Shown: one piece after another, positions 7,307 to 15,231 of the stretch | How positions within the stretch are numbered: the first letter of the stretch is position 1 | Layout: every line of letters begins with the position of its first letter | NCBI GenBank assembly: GCA_964392775.1 | Contig: CAYMRD010000029.1 | Coordinates: 1 to 29,610 of the forward strand | Reading direction: 5' to 3' | DNA: 29,610 nt | From: UKL13-3 sp964392775 | GTDB taxonomy: Bacteria > Bacteroidota > Bacteroidia > UKL13-3 | Notes under the pieces: model-generated | What the model saw: only the letters and a program-made list of their open reading frames with translations | The model's database searches: none | Told to the model about the DNA's origin: nothing | Program-made: the position numbers and the translations under genes

Positions 7307-7337
7307 CAAACCTAAGTGAATTTACTCTTTTTTCAAA
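7307..7337 (-). promoter_or_regulatory. Promoter of the BFN-family gene
   Basis: On the minus strand TTTG (7334-7337), a 19-base spacer and TAGGTTTG (7307-7314) form an exact Bacteroidota promoter. The predicted start is near 7302, giving a leader of about 24 bases. Confidence 0.75.
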
Positions 7338-7376
7338 CGGATGATAATAGATTATGTCAACAGAATCTCTACACAA

Positions 7377-8996
7377 TTACGTTCTCATGACCCCCGGTCT
7401 AAACTCCTTGGTCAACGGAGCATGATTGGCCGCTTCAATTCCCATTGAAATCCATTTGCGTGTATCTTCAGGATTGATGATGGCATCTATCCATAAACGG
7501 GCAGCACCATAATACGGGCTCATTTGTTTATTGTACCTGTCGGTGATTTGTTTGAGCAATACCGCGTGTTTCACCTCATCCACTTCTTCTCCGCGTGATT
7601 TAAGAGCCGCCTCTTCAATCTGCAATAAAACTTTGGCCGCTTGTTCGCCTCCCATCACCGCAATTTTTGCATTGGGCCAGGCAGCTATCAAACGGGGATC
7701 ATACGCTTTTCCGCACATCGCATAATTGCCCGCACCATAACTGTTACCAGTAATGATTGTAAACTTAGGCACTACCGAATTGGCTTGTGCATTCACCAGC
7801 TTGGCTCCGTCTTTAATAATGCCTCCATGTTCACTGCGGCTGCCCACCATAAATCCGGTTACATCCTGCAAAAACACCAACGGAATTTTTTTCTGATTGC
7901 AGTTCATGATAAAATGCGCAGCCTTATCAGCCGAGTCCGAATAAATCACGCCACCGATTTGCATTTCCATCGGATTGTCATTTGCATTTTGTTTGGGCTT
8001 CTTGGCTTTTACAACCTCGCGGTTATTGGCTACTATACCTACAGCCCAACCGTCAATACGTGCGTATCCACAAGTAATGGTTTTGCCATACAATTCTTTA
8101 TAAGGATCAAACGATCCGGCATCTACCAGTCGCTCGATAATTTCGAGTACATTAAAGGGTTTTGAAAAGTTATTGACCGCAGCGTATACATTCGTCATGT
8201 CTTTGGCCGGAGCAACCGGTTCCACACGGTTAAAGCCCGCCTTGTCGTAATCCCCGATTTTATCCATGATGCGTTTAATACGATCCAGACAAGCAGCGTC
8301 ATTCTCAAACTTATAATCGGTTACTCCGCTAATCTCGCAATGTGTAGAAGCGCCTCCTAAGGTTTCATTGTCTATATCTTCACCAATAGCAGCCTTTACC
8401 AGATAGCTACCTGCTAAAAAGATGGAACCCGTTTTGTCAACAATCATCGCCTCATCACTCATGATAGGTAAATAGGCTCCGCCTGCTACACAACTACCCA
8501 TTACAGCAGCAATCTGGGTAATGCCCATGCTGCTCATCACCGCGTTGTTACGAAAAATGCGACCAAAATGCTCCTTATCCGGAAAAATTTCATCCTGCAT
8601 AGGCAGATATACACCGGCACTGTCCACCAAATAAATGATAGGCAATCTGTTCTCCATTGAAATCTCCTGCGCACGCAGGTTTTTTTTGCCGCTAATCGGA
8701 AACCATGCTCCTGCTTTTACAGTGGCATCATTGGCCACCACAATACATTGCTTGCCGCTTACATAACCCATCTCAACCACAACTCCTCCACCGGGACAAC
8801 CACCATGTTCGGCATACATTTCGTAACCGACTAAGGCTCCAATCTCTAGCCGGGGTTTATCTTTATCCAGCAAATAATCAACCCGCTCACGGGCCAGCAT
8901 TTTGCCTTTTTCTTTTTGTTTGGCTGCGGCTTTGGCTCCGCCTCCTTCATATATTTTGGCTAAACGGGTATTGAGTTCGGTTACAAGTTCTTGCAT
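7377..8996 (-). CDS. Acyl-CoA carboxylase carboxyltransferase (beta) subunit, methylcrotonyl-CoA-carboxylase-like
   Basis: This subunit moves the carboxyl group from biotin to an acyl-CoA. The 539 residues carry both crotonase-like halves: the first with VDSAGVYLPMQDEIFPD and GSCVAGGAYLPIMSDE, the second with FLQDVTGFMVG, GNSYGAGNYAMCG and MGGEQAAKVL. LPMQDEIFPDKEHFGRIF and FLQDVTGFMVG resemble methylcrotonyl-CoA carboxylase rather than propionyl-CoA carboxylase, which would place it in leucine breakdown. Substrate choice is inference. The frame is open to an ATG at 9032, but those 12 extra residues (MVYRLWTKKLHQ) are a translation of the leader repeat, so I prefer MQELVTEL at 8996. The biotin-carrying alpha subunit is not in the window. 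Confidence 0.93.
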   Translation of the reverse strand: MQELVTELNTRLAKIYEGGGAKAAAKQKEKGKMLARERVDYLLDKDKPRLEIGALVGYEMYAEHGGCPGGGVVVEMGYVSGKQCIVVANDATVKAGAWFPISGKKNLRAQEISMENRLPIIYLVDSAGVYLPMQDEIFPDKEHFGRIFRNNAVMSSMGITQIAAVMGSCVAGGAYLPIMSDEAMIVDKTGSIFLAGSYLVKAAIGEDIDNETLGGASTHCEISGVTDYKFENDAACLDRIKRIMDKIGDYDKAGFNRVEPVAPAKDMTNVYAAVNNFSKPFNVLEIIERLVDAGSFDPYKELYGKTITCGYARIDGWAVGIVANNREVVKAKKPKQNANDNPMEMQIGGVIYSDSADKAAHFIMNCNQKKIPLVFLQDVTGFMVGSRSEHGGIIKDGAKLVNAQANSVVPKFTIITGNSYGAGNYAMCGKAYDPRLIAAWPNAKIAVMGGEQAAKVLLQIEEAALKSRGEEVDEVKHAVLLKQITDRYNKQMSPYYGAARLWIDAIINPEDTRKWISMGIEAANHAPLTKEFRPGVMRT

Positions 8997-9011
8997 TTGG
9001 TGTAGTTTTTT

Positions 9012-9134
9012 AGTCCATAGTCGATAGACCATAGCGAGTATTCAATAGTACATGAATGATACCAATAGACAAACGATAATTTATTGCCTTTACATAAGCA
9101 AAAACTATGGACTATCGACTATTAACCATGGACT
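9012..9134. repeat. Large inverted repeat of TAGTCCATAG type in the carboxylase leader
   Basis: The left arm is 9012-9034. The right arm is 9105-9134 and matches the reverse complement of the left arm with one mismatch and one 7-base insertion (TAACCAT, 9123-9129). The intervening 70 bases are AT-rich. Both arms lie downstream of the predicted carboxylase start at about 9139, so the mRNA leader could fold into a long stem. A third copy lies in ileS (1394-1424). Confidence 0.8.
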
Positions 9135-9143
9135 TTCTTCCCG

Positions 9144-9173
9144 CAAAACTATTATTCCCGCTTTAATTTCAAA
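9144..9173 (-). promoter_or_regulatory. Candidate promoter of the carboxylase gene
   Basis: On the minus strand TTTG (9170-9173), an 18-base spacer and TAGTTTTG (9144-9151) match the Bacteroidota consensus. The predicted start is about 9139, giving a leader of about 143 bases containing the inverted repeat. It lies back to back with the SRP RNA promoter on the other strand. Confidence 0.6.
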
Positions 9174-9178
9174 CTACA

Positions 9179-9209
9179 TTTGTACGGTATCAAAAAAAAC
9201 ATACTTTTG
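9179..9209 (+). promoter_or_regulatory. Promoter of the SRP RNA gene
   Basis: TTTG (9179-9182), a 19-base spacer and TACTTTTG (9202-9209) match the Bacteroidota -33/-7 consensus exactly. The first base of the RNA closing helix (G9214) lies five bases after the -7 element, which calibrates the start-site distance for the other promoters in this window. Confidence 0.82.
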
Positions 9210-9213
9210 CACC

Positions 9214-9306
9214 GGCAAGTCTGGTACGACCAGCTCCTGCAGAATCCCCCAGGACAGGAATGTAGCAAGGGTAAGCGGTTGTAGCGGTGCGATATTTGGG
9301 CTTGCC
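9214..9306 (+). ncRNA. ffs: Signal recognition particle RNA (4.5S, small bacterial type)
   Basis: The RNA scaffold binds Ffh and delivers signal-anchor proteins to the membrane. The terminal helix pairs GGCAAG (9214-9219) with CTTGCC (9301-9306). The conserved apical domain reads CCCCCAGGACAGGAATGTAG then CAAGGG, the asymmetric and symmetric loop region recognised by Ffh; GGTACGACC and GCGGTTGTAGCGG flank it. The length of about 93 bases fits the small, Alu-less form. A textbook promoter lies directly upstream and a six-T run (9307-9312) directly downstream, so the RNA helix plus T run can serve as terminator. Its 3' end comes within 12 bases of the stop of the convergent TonB-dependent receptor gene. 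Confidence 0.93.
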
Positions 9307-9312
9307 TTTTTT
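9301..9312 (+). terminator. 3' end of the SRP RNA with T run
   Basis: The 3' strand of the terminal helix (CTTGCC) is followed at once by six Ts, which fits intrinsic termination by the RNA's own helix. On the minus strand there is no matching T run, so it should not stop the convergent receptor transcript. Confidence 0.6.
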
Positions 9313-9317
9313 GTTTC

Positions 9318-11807
9318 TCAAAAACGCATCATCACCCTCAGGTTTATCCTTCGCGAAGTAAGATAATTAGGTACCGCCCAGGTACGCGACTCCACATCCT
9401 GAATCCATAAATAGGAAATGGTGTTTTGAATATCCAGTGCGTTAAATACTTCTACCCCAACAATAGCCGAACGGAAGTGTTTTTTCCAGCCCGTTTTAGG
9501 TTTGGTATCGTTTTCATCCACCAACACTTTCAAAAAACCGATATCCACCCTGCGGTAACTTGGCATTTGCAAAGTATCTCCATATCTATTACGATCGGGC
9601 GGACCAAACGGGAACCCGCTGCCATACACAAGATTTAGCTGCATACGGTAACTTGGAAACTTAGGCAGGTAATCCTGAAACTGAATGCTCACATTTACCC
9701 GCTGATCGGTGGGCCTGCGCACATAACCCGGTTCTATTTGATTGCCGCTTGCATCGGTTACAATTGCATTTTCAATTTTTTCTTTGGTGTCGAGCAACGA
9801 TACACTCAGCCAGCTCTCGGTGCCTTTTACAAACTCACCGTTGACACGCATATCAAGCCCTTTCGCATATCCTTTGGCCGAGTTATCGGCATAATAACGA
9901 ATACGCACATTGTCGATTTCGTAAGGAATCAAATCATCCAGCTTTTTATAATACGCCTCGGCATAGAACTTAAACGGACGGTTCCAGGCTCTGAAATTGA
10001 TATCTCCTCCCACAATATAATGAATGGAACGTTGCGCTTTGATACCGGGATTGAGCTGCCCTCCAAACGCGCGGAACTCACGGTAAAATGGCGACTGGTA
10101 ATAATACCCCCAGGCCGCTTTGAGCACAATATCTTTTTTGAGCTTACCTTGTTGTTCTCCACTTAAAATAGCCCGGTTGTGCTTGCGGTTAGGTTCAAAT
10201 GAAAACTGTACCCGCGGACTGATTACATTTTGTGTATTATAACTCCACCAGTTGCTGCGCAATCCATAGGTCAAACGCATATTATTGGTTTTGTTGAGCA
10301 ACTGCGCATTCTGAACATAACCACTCAAACGATACGATTGTAAACTATTCTGCGAATTCTGATAATCGTTCACCACAATCTCACCGTTTACCAGCGTTGG
10401 CTTTGCAAAACCCAGCGAATCGAGATACCCCCATTCATTCATTTTATCTTCGATATGCTCTCCCTGTATCTGAGCGCCCCACTGCACCGTATTATTGCCC
10501 AGCTGCTGCGTTCCACGGTGGCCGGCATTGTATACCAACGCCTGCAATTCGTTACGGGCATGGTTTAAGAAATACCCTACACCTTTACTGGCTTTTGATT
10601 TCCCGAAATTATCGCTCCCAAAATCGGTTTCCACTTCTTCCAACCGGTAAGCGCCTTCTAAGGTAAAAAACTCGCGTTCGTTGCTGTAAAAAGATGATGT
10701 ATATAATTTGAGCAAGGTTCGTTGTGTGGGTTGATAGCTCAGTGAAAGCGCACCCGTTGCCGTTTGGTATGCCATCTGGTCGGATCCATTAAAATACATT
10801 CGGAGAGCCAAAGCTGTTTTCACTGTTCCAAAAACTGTTTCGCGGGTTTCGGGTGCTACTATGTATTTATTCTGCGCATAACTGCCCAAAAAACTCAGGC
10901 TCAAATTATCTTTAAGATGATAGGTAAGCAAAGTTTGCACATCGGTAAAGGCCGATTGGTAATTGCCTTTGGTATCCAATGTTCCCACAATGTATTTATT
11001 GGTCCAGAAACGTGCTCCCAGCAAATACGTAAACCGTTTATTGGGGCTGGCTCCTTCCACATGCGATTGAATGCCCATCAAACTGATATTGGCGGAAGCT
11101 CCGAATTTCTTTGGTTTCTTGTATTGAATATCGAGAACAGACGACATCTTATCTCCATACCGCGATTCAAATCCTCCGGCACTGAACTTTACATTTTCAA
11201 CCAACTCGGTATGAATAAAACTCAGTCCTTCTTGTTGTCCGCTGCGCGGCAAAAAGGGCCTGTAAATTTCAATATCATTCACGTAGATGAGATTCTCATC
11301 GTAATTTCCTCCCCGCACATTGTACTGCGAACTCATCTCATTATTGGATGAAACCCCGGGTAAGGTTTTTAAAATCGACTCGAAACTACCGGAAACATTG
11401 GGCAATGAGCGAACCGTTTTAGGGTCAATGGTTGTCATGCTCACTTTTTCGCGGTCGCGCTCTTCGGCAATAATTACAGTTTGCAGGTTGATACCATAGT
11501 CCATCGACACATTCAACTCATACCGTTGGCCTGGTTGAAGTACCGGAACACTTACCCTTTTATTGGGACGACCGATGTATGAAAAACCCAGTTCAAGGGG
11601 TTTGCCGGTTTCAACTGTAAGCTGATAATAACCTTGTTCGTTGGATATGGTTTGCTGGGTTGAACCAATGAGTGAAACATTGACATCGGTAATGGGCCTG
11701 TTAAGCGAATCGCGAATAACGCCAAAAACCAAAGCATTTTTTTGAGCCTGAGCTCCAATCACCAGCAGTATAAACAAGCATACGAGCCAAAAACGCTTTT
11801 GAATCAT
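9318..11807 (-). CDS. TonB-dependent outer-membrane receptor with carboxypeptidase-regulatory-like N-domain
   Basis: The 829-residue protein starts with a signal peptide (MIQKRFWLVCLFILLVIGAQ). A CarboxypepD_reg-like beta-sandwich follows at about 25-110 (VFGVIRDSLNRPITDVNVSL, ISNEQGYYQLTV). The TonB plug comes next, with SFESILKTLPGVSSNNEMSS, YNVRGGNYDENLIYVNDIEI and FSAGGFESRYGDKMSSVLDI, then a 22-strand-type barrel ending LRVMMRF with a terminal phenylalanine. It imports an unknown ligand using TonB energy. The frame is open upstream to 11924, but that start would overlap rpe; the ATG at 11807 gives the clean signal peptide and lies 19 bases after the rpe stop. No SusD-like partner is adjacent, so a glycan-uptake locus is not supported. 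Confidence 0.92.
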   Translation of the reverse strand: MIQKRFWLVCLFILLVIGAQAQKNALVFGVIRDSLNRPITDVNVSLIGSTQQTISNEQGYYQLTVETGKPLELGFSYIGRPNKRVSVPVLQPGQRYELNVSMDYGINLQTVIIAEERDREKVSMTTIDPKTVRSLPNVSGSFESILKTLPGVSSNNEMSSQYNVRGGNYDENLIYVNDIEIYRPFLPRSGQQEGLSFIHTELVENVKFSAGGFESRYGDKMSSVLDIQYKKPKKFGASANISLMGIQSHVEGASPNKRFTYLLGARFWTNKYIVGTLDTKGNYQSAFTDVQTLLTYHLKDNLSLSFLGSYAQNKYIVAPETRETVFGTVKTALALRMYFNGSDQMAYQTATGALSLSYQPTQRTLLKLYTSSFYSNEREFFTLEGAYRLEEVETDFGSDNFGKSKASKGVGYFLNHARNELQALVYNAGHRGTQQLGNNTVQWGAQIQGEHIEDKMNEWGYLDSLGFAKPTLVNGEIVVNDYQNSQNSLQSYRLSGYVQNAQLLNKTNNMRLTYGLRSNWWSYNTQNVISPRVQFSFEPNRKHNRAILSGEQQGKLKKDIVLKAAWGYYYQSPFYREFRAFGGQLNPGIKAQRSIHYIVGGDINFRAWNRPFKFYAEAYYKKLDDLIPYEIDNVRIRYYADNSAKGYAKGLDMRVNGEFVKGTESWLSVSLLDTKEKIENAIVTDASGNQIEPGYVRRPTDQRVNVSIQFQDYLPKFPSYRMQLNLVYGSGFPFGPPDRNRYGDTLQMPSYRRVDIGFLKVLVDENDTKPKTGWKKHFRSAIVGVEVFNALDIQNTISYLWIQDVESRTWAVPNYLTSRRINLRVMMRF

Positions 11808-11826
11808 CAGGAAGGTATAACGCAAT

Positions 11827-12501
11827 TTACGCTTGTTGCGTATGTCGTTGAAGTTTTTTGAGAGAAGCGATGGTAGCAATCGGGTCAGGAGCCGTAAACA
11901 CGTAGTTCCCGGCAACCAAAACATCTGCTCCGGCAGCCAGCAATTTAGGAGCGGTTATTTCATTTACACCACCATCAATTTCAATCAAACAATGGCTGTT
12001 TTGTTTCAGAATCATTTCTTTCAATTCTGAACATTTAGCGTAGGTACGCTCAATAAATTTTTGTCCGCCAAAACCCGGATTCACACTCATCATGCAAACT
12101 AAATCTGCATCAGCAATAATATCCTGCAACATCGAAACAGGCGTATGCGGGTTGATGGCCACTCCTGCTTTCATCCCTTCAGCCTTGATTGCCTGTAGGG
12201 TACGATGTAAATGTGTTGATGCTTCGATATGAACCGATAATACGGCTGCTCCGGCATCTTTAAATTCTTTGATATAACGCTCAGGCTGCACAATCATCAG
12301 ATGTACATCCAATGGTTTTGCAGCATGTTTTTGAACAGCCTTTTGAACCGGAAAACCAAAGGAAATATTGGGTACAAACACACCATCCATAATATCCACA
12401 TGAAACCAATCGGCCTCACTGCGGTTAATCATTTCAACATCACGTTGCAAATTGGCAAAATCTGCCGAAAGAATGGAAGGGGCAATAATCGGACTACTCA
12501 T
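11827..12501 (-). CDS. rpe: Ribulose-phosphate 3-epimerase
   Basis: Cytoplasmic enzyme interconverting ribulose 5-phosphate and xylulose 5-phosphate in the pentose phosphate pathway. The 224-residue TIM barrel contains APSILSADF at the N-terminus, WFHVDIMDGVFVPN (metal ligands H34 and D36), DVHLMI (H67), SVNPGFGGQKF at the phosphate-binding loop and EIDGGVN (D176). D36 and D176 fit the acid/base pair. Length is normal for the family. It starts 42 bases after the gmhB-like stop and ends 19 bases before the receptor start, so the three genes may be one transcript. No TAnnTTTG element was found in the 42-base gap. Confidence 0.96.
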   Translation of the reverse strand: MSSPIIAPSILSADFANLQRDVEMINRSEADWFHVDIMDGVFVPNISFGFPVQKAVQKHAAKPLDVHLMIVQPERYIKEFKDAGAAVLSVHIEASTHLHRTLQAIKAEGMKAGVAINPHTPVSMLQDIIADADLVCMMSVNPGFGGQKFIERTYAKCSELKEMILKQNSHCLIEIDGGVNEITAPKLLAAGADVLVAGNYVFTAPDPIATIASLKKLQRHTQQA

Positions 12502-12543
12502 AATGGGCGAATTTAACGTTTATTCTCCTAAATATATACAGCA

Positions 12544-13050
12544 TTATTGCGTTAAAAAGGATTGGATATACGGCCCCCAATCCTCGTTTTCATGAATGAG
12601 TACGCCTTTTATGCCTGCTCCGTTTGCACATTCAATATCTCTGGCTTTATCGCCTATAAACAGGGCATCTTCGGGATTAATACTGTATTTGGCCAATATT
12701 TTTTGTGCCATCAGCGAACCCGGCTTGCGGCACAGGCAGTTGCCAAAATCGGGATGATGCGGACAATAAAACGCTTCGGTGATCAAACCTCCGGCCGCTT
12801 TCACCTCTTGGTTCATATAAGCATGCATTTCATCCAAGTCGGCAACGGTATACAAGCCTTTGGCAATACCCCCTTGGTTGGTTACCACAAATACCATCAC
12901 ACCTTTTTGATGCAAATCAGCAATATGTTTTAAGGCATGTGGCAACAGCTTAAAGTGGTTGATATGCCTGATATAATCTCCTACTTCGTGATTGATCACT
13001 CCGTCTCTGTCGAGCAACACGGCCTTGGGTGAACTTTGGTTTATTTGCAT
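12544..13050 (-). CDS. gmhB: HAD-family D-glycero-D-manno-heptose 1,7-bisphosphate 7-phosphatase-like protein
   Basis: The family removes the 7-phosphate from heptose bisphosphate during ADP-heptose synthesis for LPS core or surface glycans. The 168 residues show the HAD nucleophile motif DRDGV (D14, D16), VVTNQGG (motif II), the K of CRKPG and GDKARD (D134, D138). The structural zinc site CPHHPDFGNCLCRKP (C96, H98, C105, C107) is characteristic of GmhB and related histidinol phosphatases, so histidinol phosphatase is the alternative. The ATG at 13050 matches the usual N-terminus. It is divergent from the glycosyltransferase and its start overlaps the longest possible reading of that gene. 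Confidence 0.87.
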   Translation of the reverse strand: MQINQSSPKAVLLDRDGVINHEVGDYIRHINHFKLLPHALKHIADLHQKGVMVFVVTNQGGIAKGLYTVADLDEMHAYMNQEVKAAGGLITEAFYCPHHPDFGNCLCRKPGSLMAQKILAKYSINPEDALFIGDKARDIECANGAGIKGVLIHENEDWGPYIQSFLTQ

Positions 13051-13083
13051 TTGTGCGTTATAATTGAGGCAAATTTGAACGTT

Positions 13084-13803
13084 TTGGACAAGAAAATCGT
13101 CATCATTCCAACCTACAACGAAAAAGAAAATATCGAAGCTATCATTCGAAAAGTTTTTTCATTACCCGTAGCGTTTGATATTCTTATTGTTGATGACGGC
13201 TCTCCGGATGGAACAGGCGCTATTGTTAAGCGTTTACAACAAGAGTTTAGCTCCTTGCATATTTTAGAACGAACCGAAAAAAACGGACTGGGAACTGCTT
13301 ATATAGCCGGATTTAAATGGTGCTTAGAGCGCGGATACGATTTTGTATTTGAGATGGATGCCGATTTTTCACACAATCCAGAGGACTTATCGAGATTGTA
13401 TGATGCCTGTAAAAATGGCGGACAGATGTCTATCGGCTCGCGTTATGTTACCGGGGTAAATGTGGTAAACTGGCCGATGAGCCGGGTGATGCTCTCTTAC
13501 TTCGCCTCTAAATATGTTCGTTTTATCACCTCACTACCCATACACGATACCACTGCCGGATTTGTATGTTTTACACGAGAGGTACTTACCCGCATCAATT
13601 TAGACGATATCAAATTCAGAGGTTACGCCTTTCAGATTGAGATGAAGTTTACCGCTTGGAAACATGGCTTTAAGCTGGTAGAAGTTCCAATTATCTTCAC
13701 GGACAGAACCCTTGGACAATCCAAAATATCGAAAAATATTATCCGTGAAGCTGTGTGGGGTGTACTCGCACTTAAAATTAAAAGCTGGTTCAAAAAGTAC
13801 TAA
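13084..13803 (+). CDS. Dolichol-phosphate-mannose-synthase-like glycosyltransferase (GT2)
   Basis: Family members move mannose or another sugar from a nucleotide sugar to a polyprenyl phosphate at the inner membrane. This protein of about 239 residues has IIPTYNEKENI, IVDDGSPDGTG, FEMDADFSHNP (the DxD-like metal site), GSRYVTG and DRTLGQSKIS in the family order. There is no C-terminal membrane domain, as in the short soluble-type enzymes. The start is uncertain: a TTG at 13084 gives the canonical LDKKIVIIPTYNE N-terminus. An in-frame ATG at 13036 would overlap gmhB by 15 bases, and another TTG lies at 13075. The TAA stop at 13801-13803 overlaps the stop of the convergent next gene. Confidence 0.9.
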   Translation: MDKKIVIIPTYNEKENIEAIIRKVFSLPVAFDILIVDDGSPDGTGAIVKRLQQEFSSLHILERTEKNGLGTAYIAGFKWCLERGYDFVFEMDADFSHNPEDLSRLYDACKNGGQMSIGSRYVTGVNVVNWPMSRVMLSYFASKYVRFITSLPIHDTTAGFVCFTREVLTRINLDDIKFRGYAFQIEMKFTAWKHGFKLVEVPIIFTDRTLGQSKISKNIIREAVWGVLALKIKSWFKKY

Positions 13804-14861
13804 AGAACCTTTCTTACAACAAAGCCTTTCCTATCATCACCCTTTGCTAACGAAGCTGCGTGTAATCGTGCGGTATCCGGAGAAGCTTCCCTTGTATCAA
13901 TAAAACTGGCAAATTCAATGGTCAGCGTTTCTCCCGACTTTTTCAAGCCAGACGGACCACGCTTTCTATCCCGCTCCTTCTTCAACTCTTGTATTTCGAG
14001 AAACTTTTCTTTACTGACCCTATTGATACTATCCCTGCGGAGCTGCTCATTTCTTTGCTTTGCCGTATCCGGTGCGCTTGGTTTCACGCGATAGGATTCT
14101 ATATTCAGCTGATTAATGGACCCATCTGTGAGCTTTTTCTGATATTCTTTGCTTCCAAGGCTGTCATTCAGAATCTCTATCAGGTAAGCATCTTTCTTTT
14201 CATAGGTAAGATCCAACTGAAATTTCTTATGTGTTATATCGATCATTTTTGTTCCAGAAGACCGTTCGATGAATTCATACAGATCAATCAACTCTGTAAA
14301 TTCAGTTGAAAGTTGTCCATCAACATAAATCCTTGGAAAATAACTGACCCCAATCCTTTCATACCCTCCAAGCCAAGTTGTGTAATTAAAATAAAAAGTA
14401 TTAATCCCATATTTTGATATTGAATCCGGCAATTGTTTTAAAAAGAAGATACCTGTCATATCGGGGTAAAAGTTTTTCATCCTTGAATCCGGGGATATAC
14501 GATGATTTAATAAAATATCCTTTCCGTTGTAATGAATATTTGGCTGCATGTTCATATCAATAACTGCAATATTGGTTATTGATACAGACCCTTTGAATAC
14601 TTTTTGAACTTGTAGATTATATTTTATGTACCAAACGGCATTGCTGTAGGATGTACTGCAGGAATGCGGATAGAGGTATTCTACAGCCAATGAAGTGTCT
14701 CTGATATATTCATAAGAGACAACTGTAGCTTCAACAATAAGGTCAGCGGGTTTGACATACTTCCGGGTGAAAGATTCTTCCAATTTCCGATAATCTGTTT
14801 GAGCAAAACAGATGTTTACCAATGCTAAAAAAAGGACAGATAAATAAAAAAAGTTTTTCAT
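13800..14861 (-). CDS. Secreted protein of unknown function
   Basis: I do not recognise this 353-residue protein. It begins with a clear signal peptide (MKNFFYLSVLFLALVNICFA, then QTDY). The N-terminal half is beta-rich; ADLIVEATVVSYEYI followed later by LQVQKVFKG resembles the first small beta-domain of several Bacteroidota secreted proteins, in which a phrase like ADLIVEG...VYKVFKG recurs, but this is a weak resemblance. The C-terminal third is strongly charged and probably helical (NEQLRRDSINRVSKEKFLEI, QELKKERDRKRG). There is no lipobox, no membrane segment beyond the signal and no T9SS tail. Its TAG and the TAA of the glycosyltransferase overlap by two bases in the convergent sequence CTAA. 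Confidence 0.75.
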   Translation of the reverse strand: MKNFFYLSVLFLALVNICFAQTDYRKLEESFTRKYVKPADLIVEATVVSYEYIRDTSLAVEYLYPHSCSTSYSNAVWYIKYNLQVQKVFKGSVSITNIAVIDMNMQPNIHYNGKDILLNHRISPDSRMKNFYPDMTGIFFLKQLPDSISKYGINTFYFNYTTWLGGYERIGVSYFPRIYVDGQLSTEFTELIDLYEFIERSSGTKMIDITHKKFQLDLTYEKKDAYLIEILNDSLGSKEYQKKLTDGSINQLNIESYRVKPSAPDTAKQRNEQLRRDSINRVSKEKFLEIQELKKERDRKRGPSGLKKSGETLTIEFASFIDTREASPDTARLHAASLAKGDDRKGFVVRKVL

Positions 14862-14933
14862 GATTCCTTTTTAATGGAGTATTACAAAATACAATCATTC
14901 ATCACCAATACAAACAACTATTTGTGTACTAAC

Positions 14934-14967
14934 AAAAAAGGCTGTTTCATTTTTGAAACAGCCTTTT
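14934..14967 (-). terminator. Terminator of the atpDC operon
   Basis: A 14-bp perfect stem (14936-14949 with 14954-14967) around a TTTT loop starts 23 bases after the atpC stop. On the minus strand it ends in a run of six Ts (complement of 14934-14939). The plus strand also has Ts, so it could work both ways. Confidence 0.88.
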
Positions 14968-14989
14968 AAATAATTTAGCAAAGGTGAGG

Positions 14990-15220
14990 TTACGCCAATA
15001 CAATAATTTTATTGTTTAGTACCTCAACAACACCTCCACCAATGGTTACCTTTTCTTCGCCACCAGCAGTTTTGATGCTAATGGTTCCGGCAGCTAAACT
15101 TGAAACCAAGGCAGCGTGATTATTTAAAATCTGGAACTGGCCATCGGTTCCCGGAAGTGTTACCACTTCTGCTTCTCCGGAGAACAAAGATTTATCGGGT
15201 GTTAGTATTTCTAATATCAT
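14990..15220 (-). CDS. atpC: ATP synthase F1 epsilon subunit, short form
   Basis: Central-stalk subunit of the F1Fo ATP synthase at the inner membrane. The 76 residues cover only the N-terminal beta-sandwich (LEILTPDKSLFSGEAEVVTL, PGTDGQFQILNNHAALVSSL, GGGVVEVLNNKIIVLA). The C-terminal two-helix domain found in enterobacterial and Bacillus epsilon (total about 135 residues) is missing, with a clean stop and no frameshift. Short epsilon is usual in Bacteroidota. Inhibition by the epsilon C-terminal helices cannot operate here. It is the last gene of atpDC, 124 bases below atpD and followed by a strong terminator. Confidence 0.94.
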   Translation of the reverse strand: MILEILTPDKSLFSGEAEVVTLPGTDGQFQILNNHAALVSSLAAGTISIKTAGGEEKVTIGGGVVEVLNNKIIVLA

Positions 15221-15231
15221 CTTGTTATTTT

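Noticed and set aside
7641..8165. 174-residue plus-strand open frame inside the carboxylase gene
   Set aside because: It is antisense to a well-conserved enzyme and shows no domain or promoter.
8997..9032. Twelve-residue N-terminal extension of the carboxylase subunit
   Set aside because: The residues are a translation of the leader repeat, and the family N-terminus fits MQELVTEL at 8996.
9012..9134. Insertion sequence or complete mobile element
   Set aside because: There is no transposase frame between the arms and no target-site duplication was seen; at most a non-autonomous remnant.
9052..9366. Plus-strand open frame across 9052-9366
   Set aside because: It runs through the repeat arms, the SRP RNA and the end of the receptor gene and has no protein-like composition.
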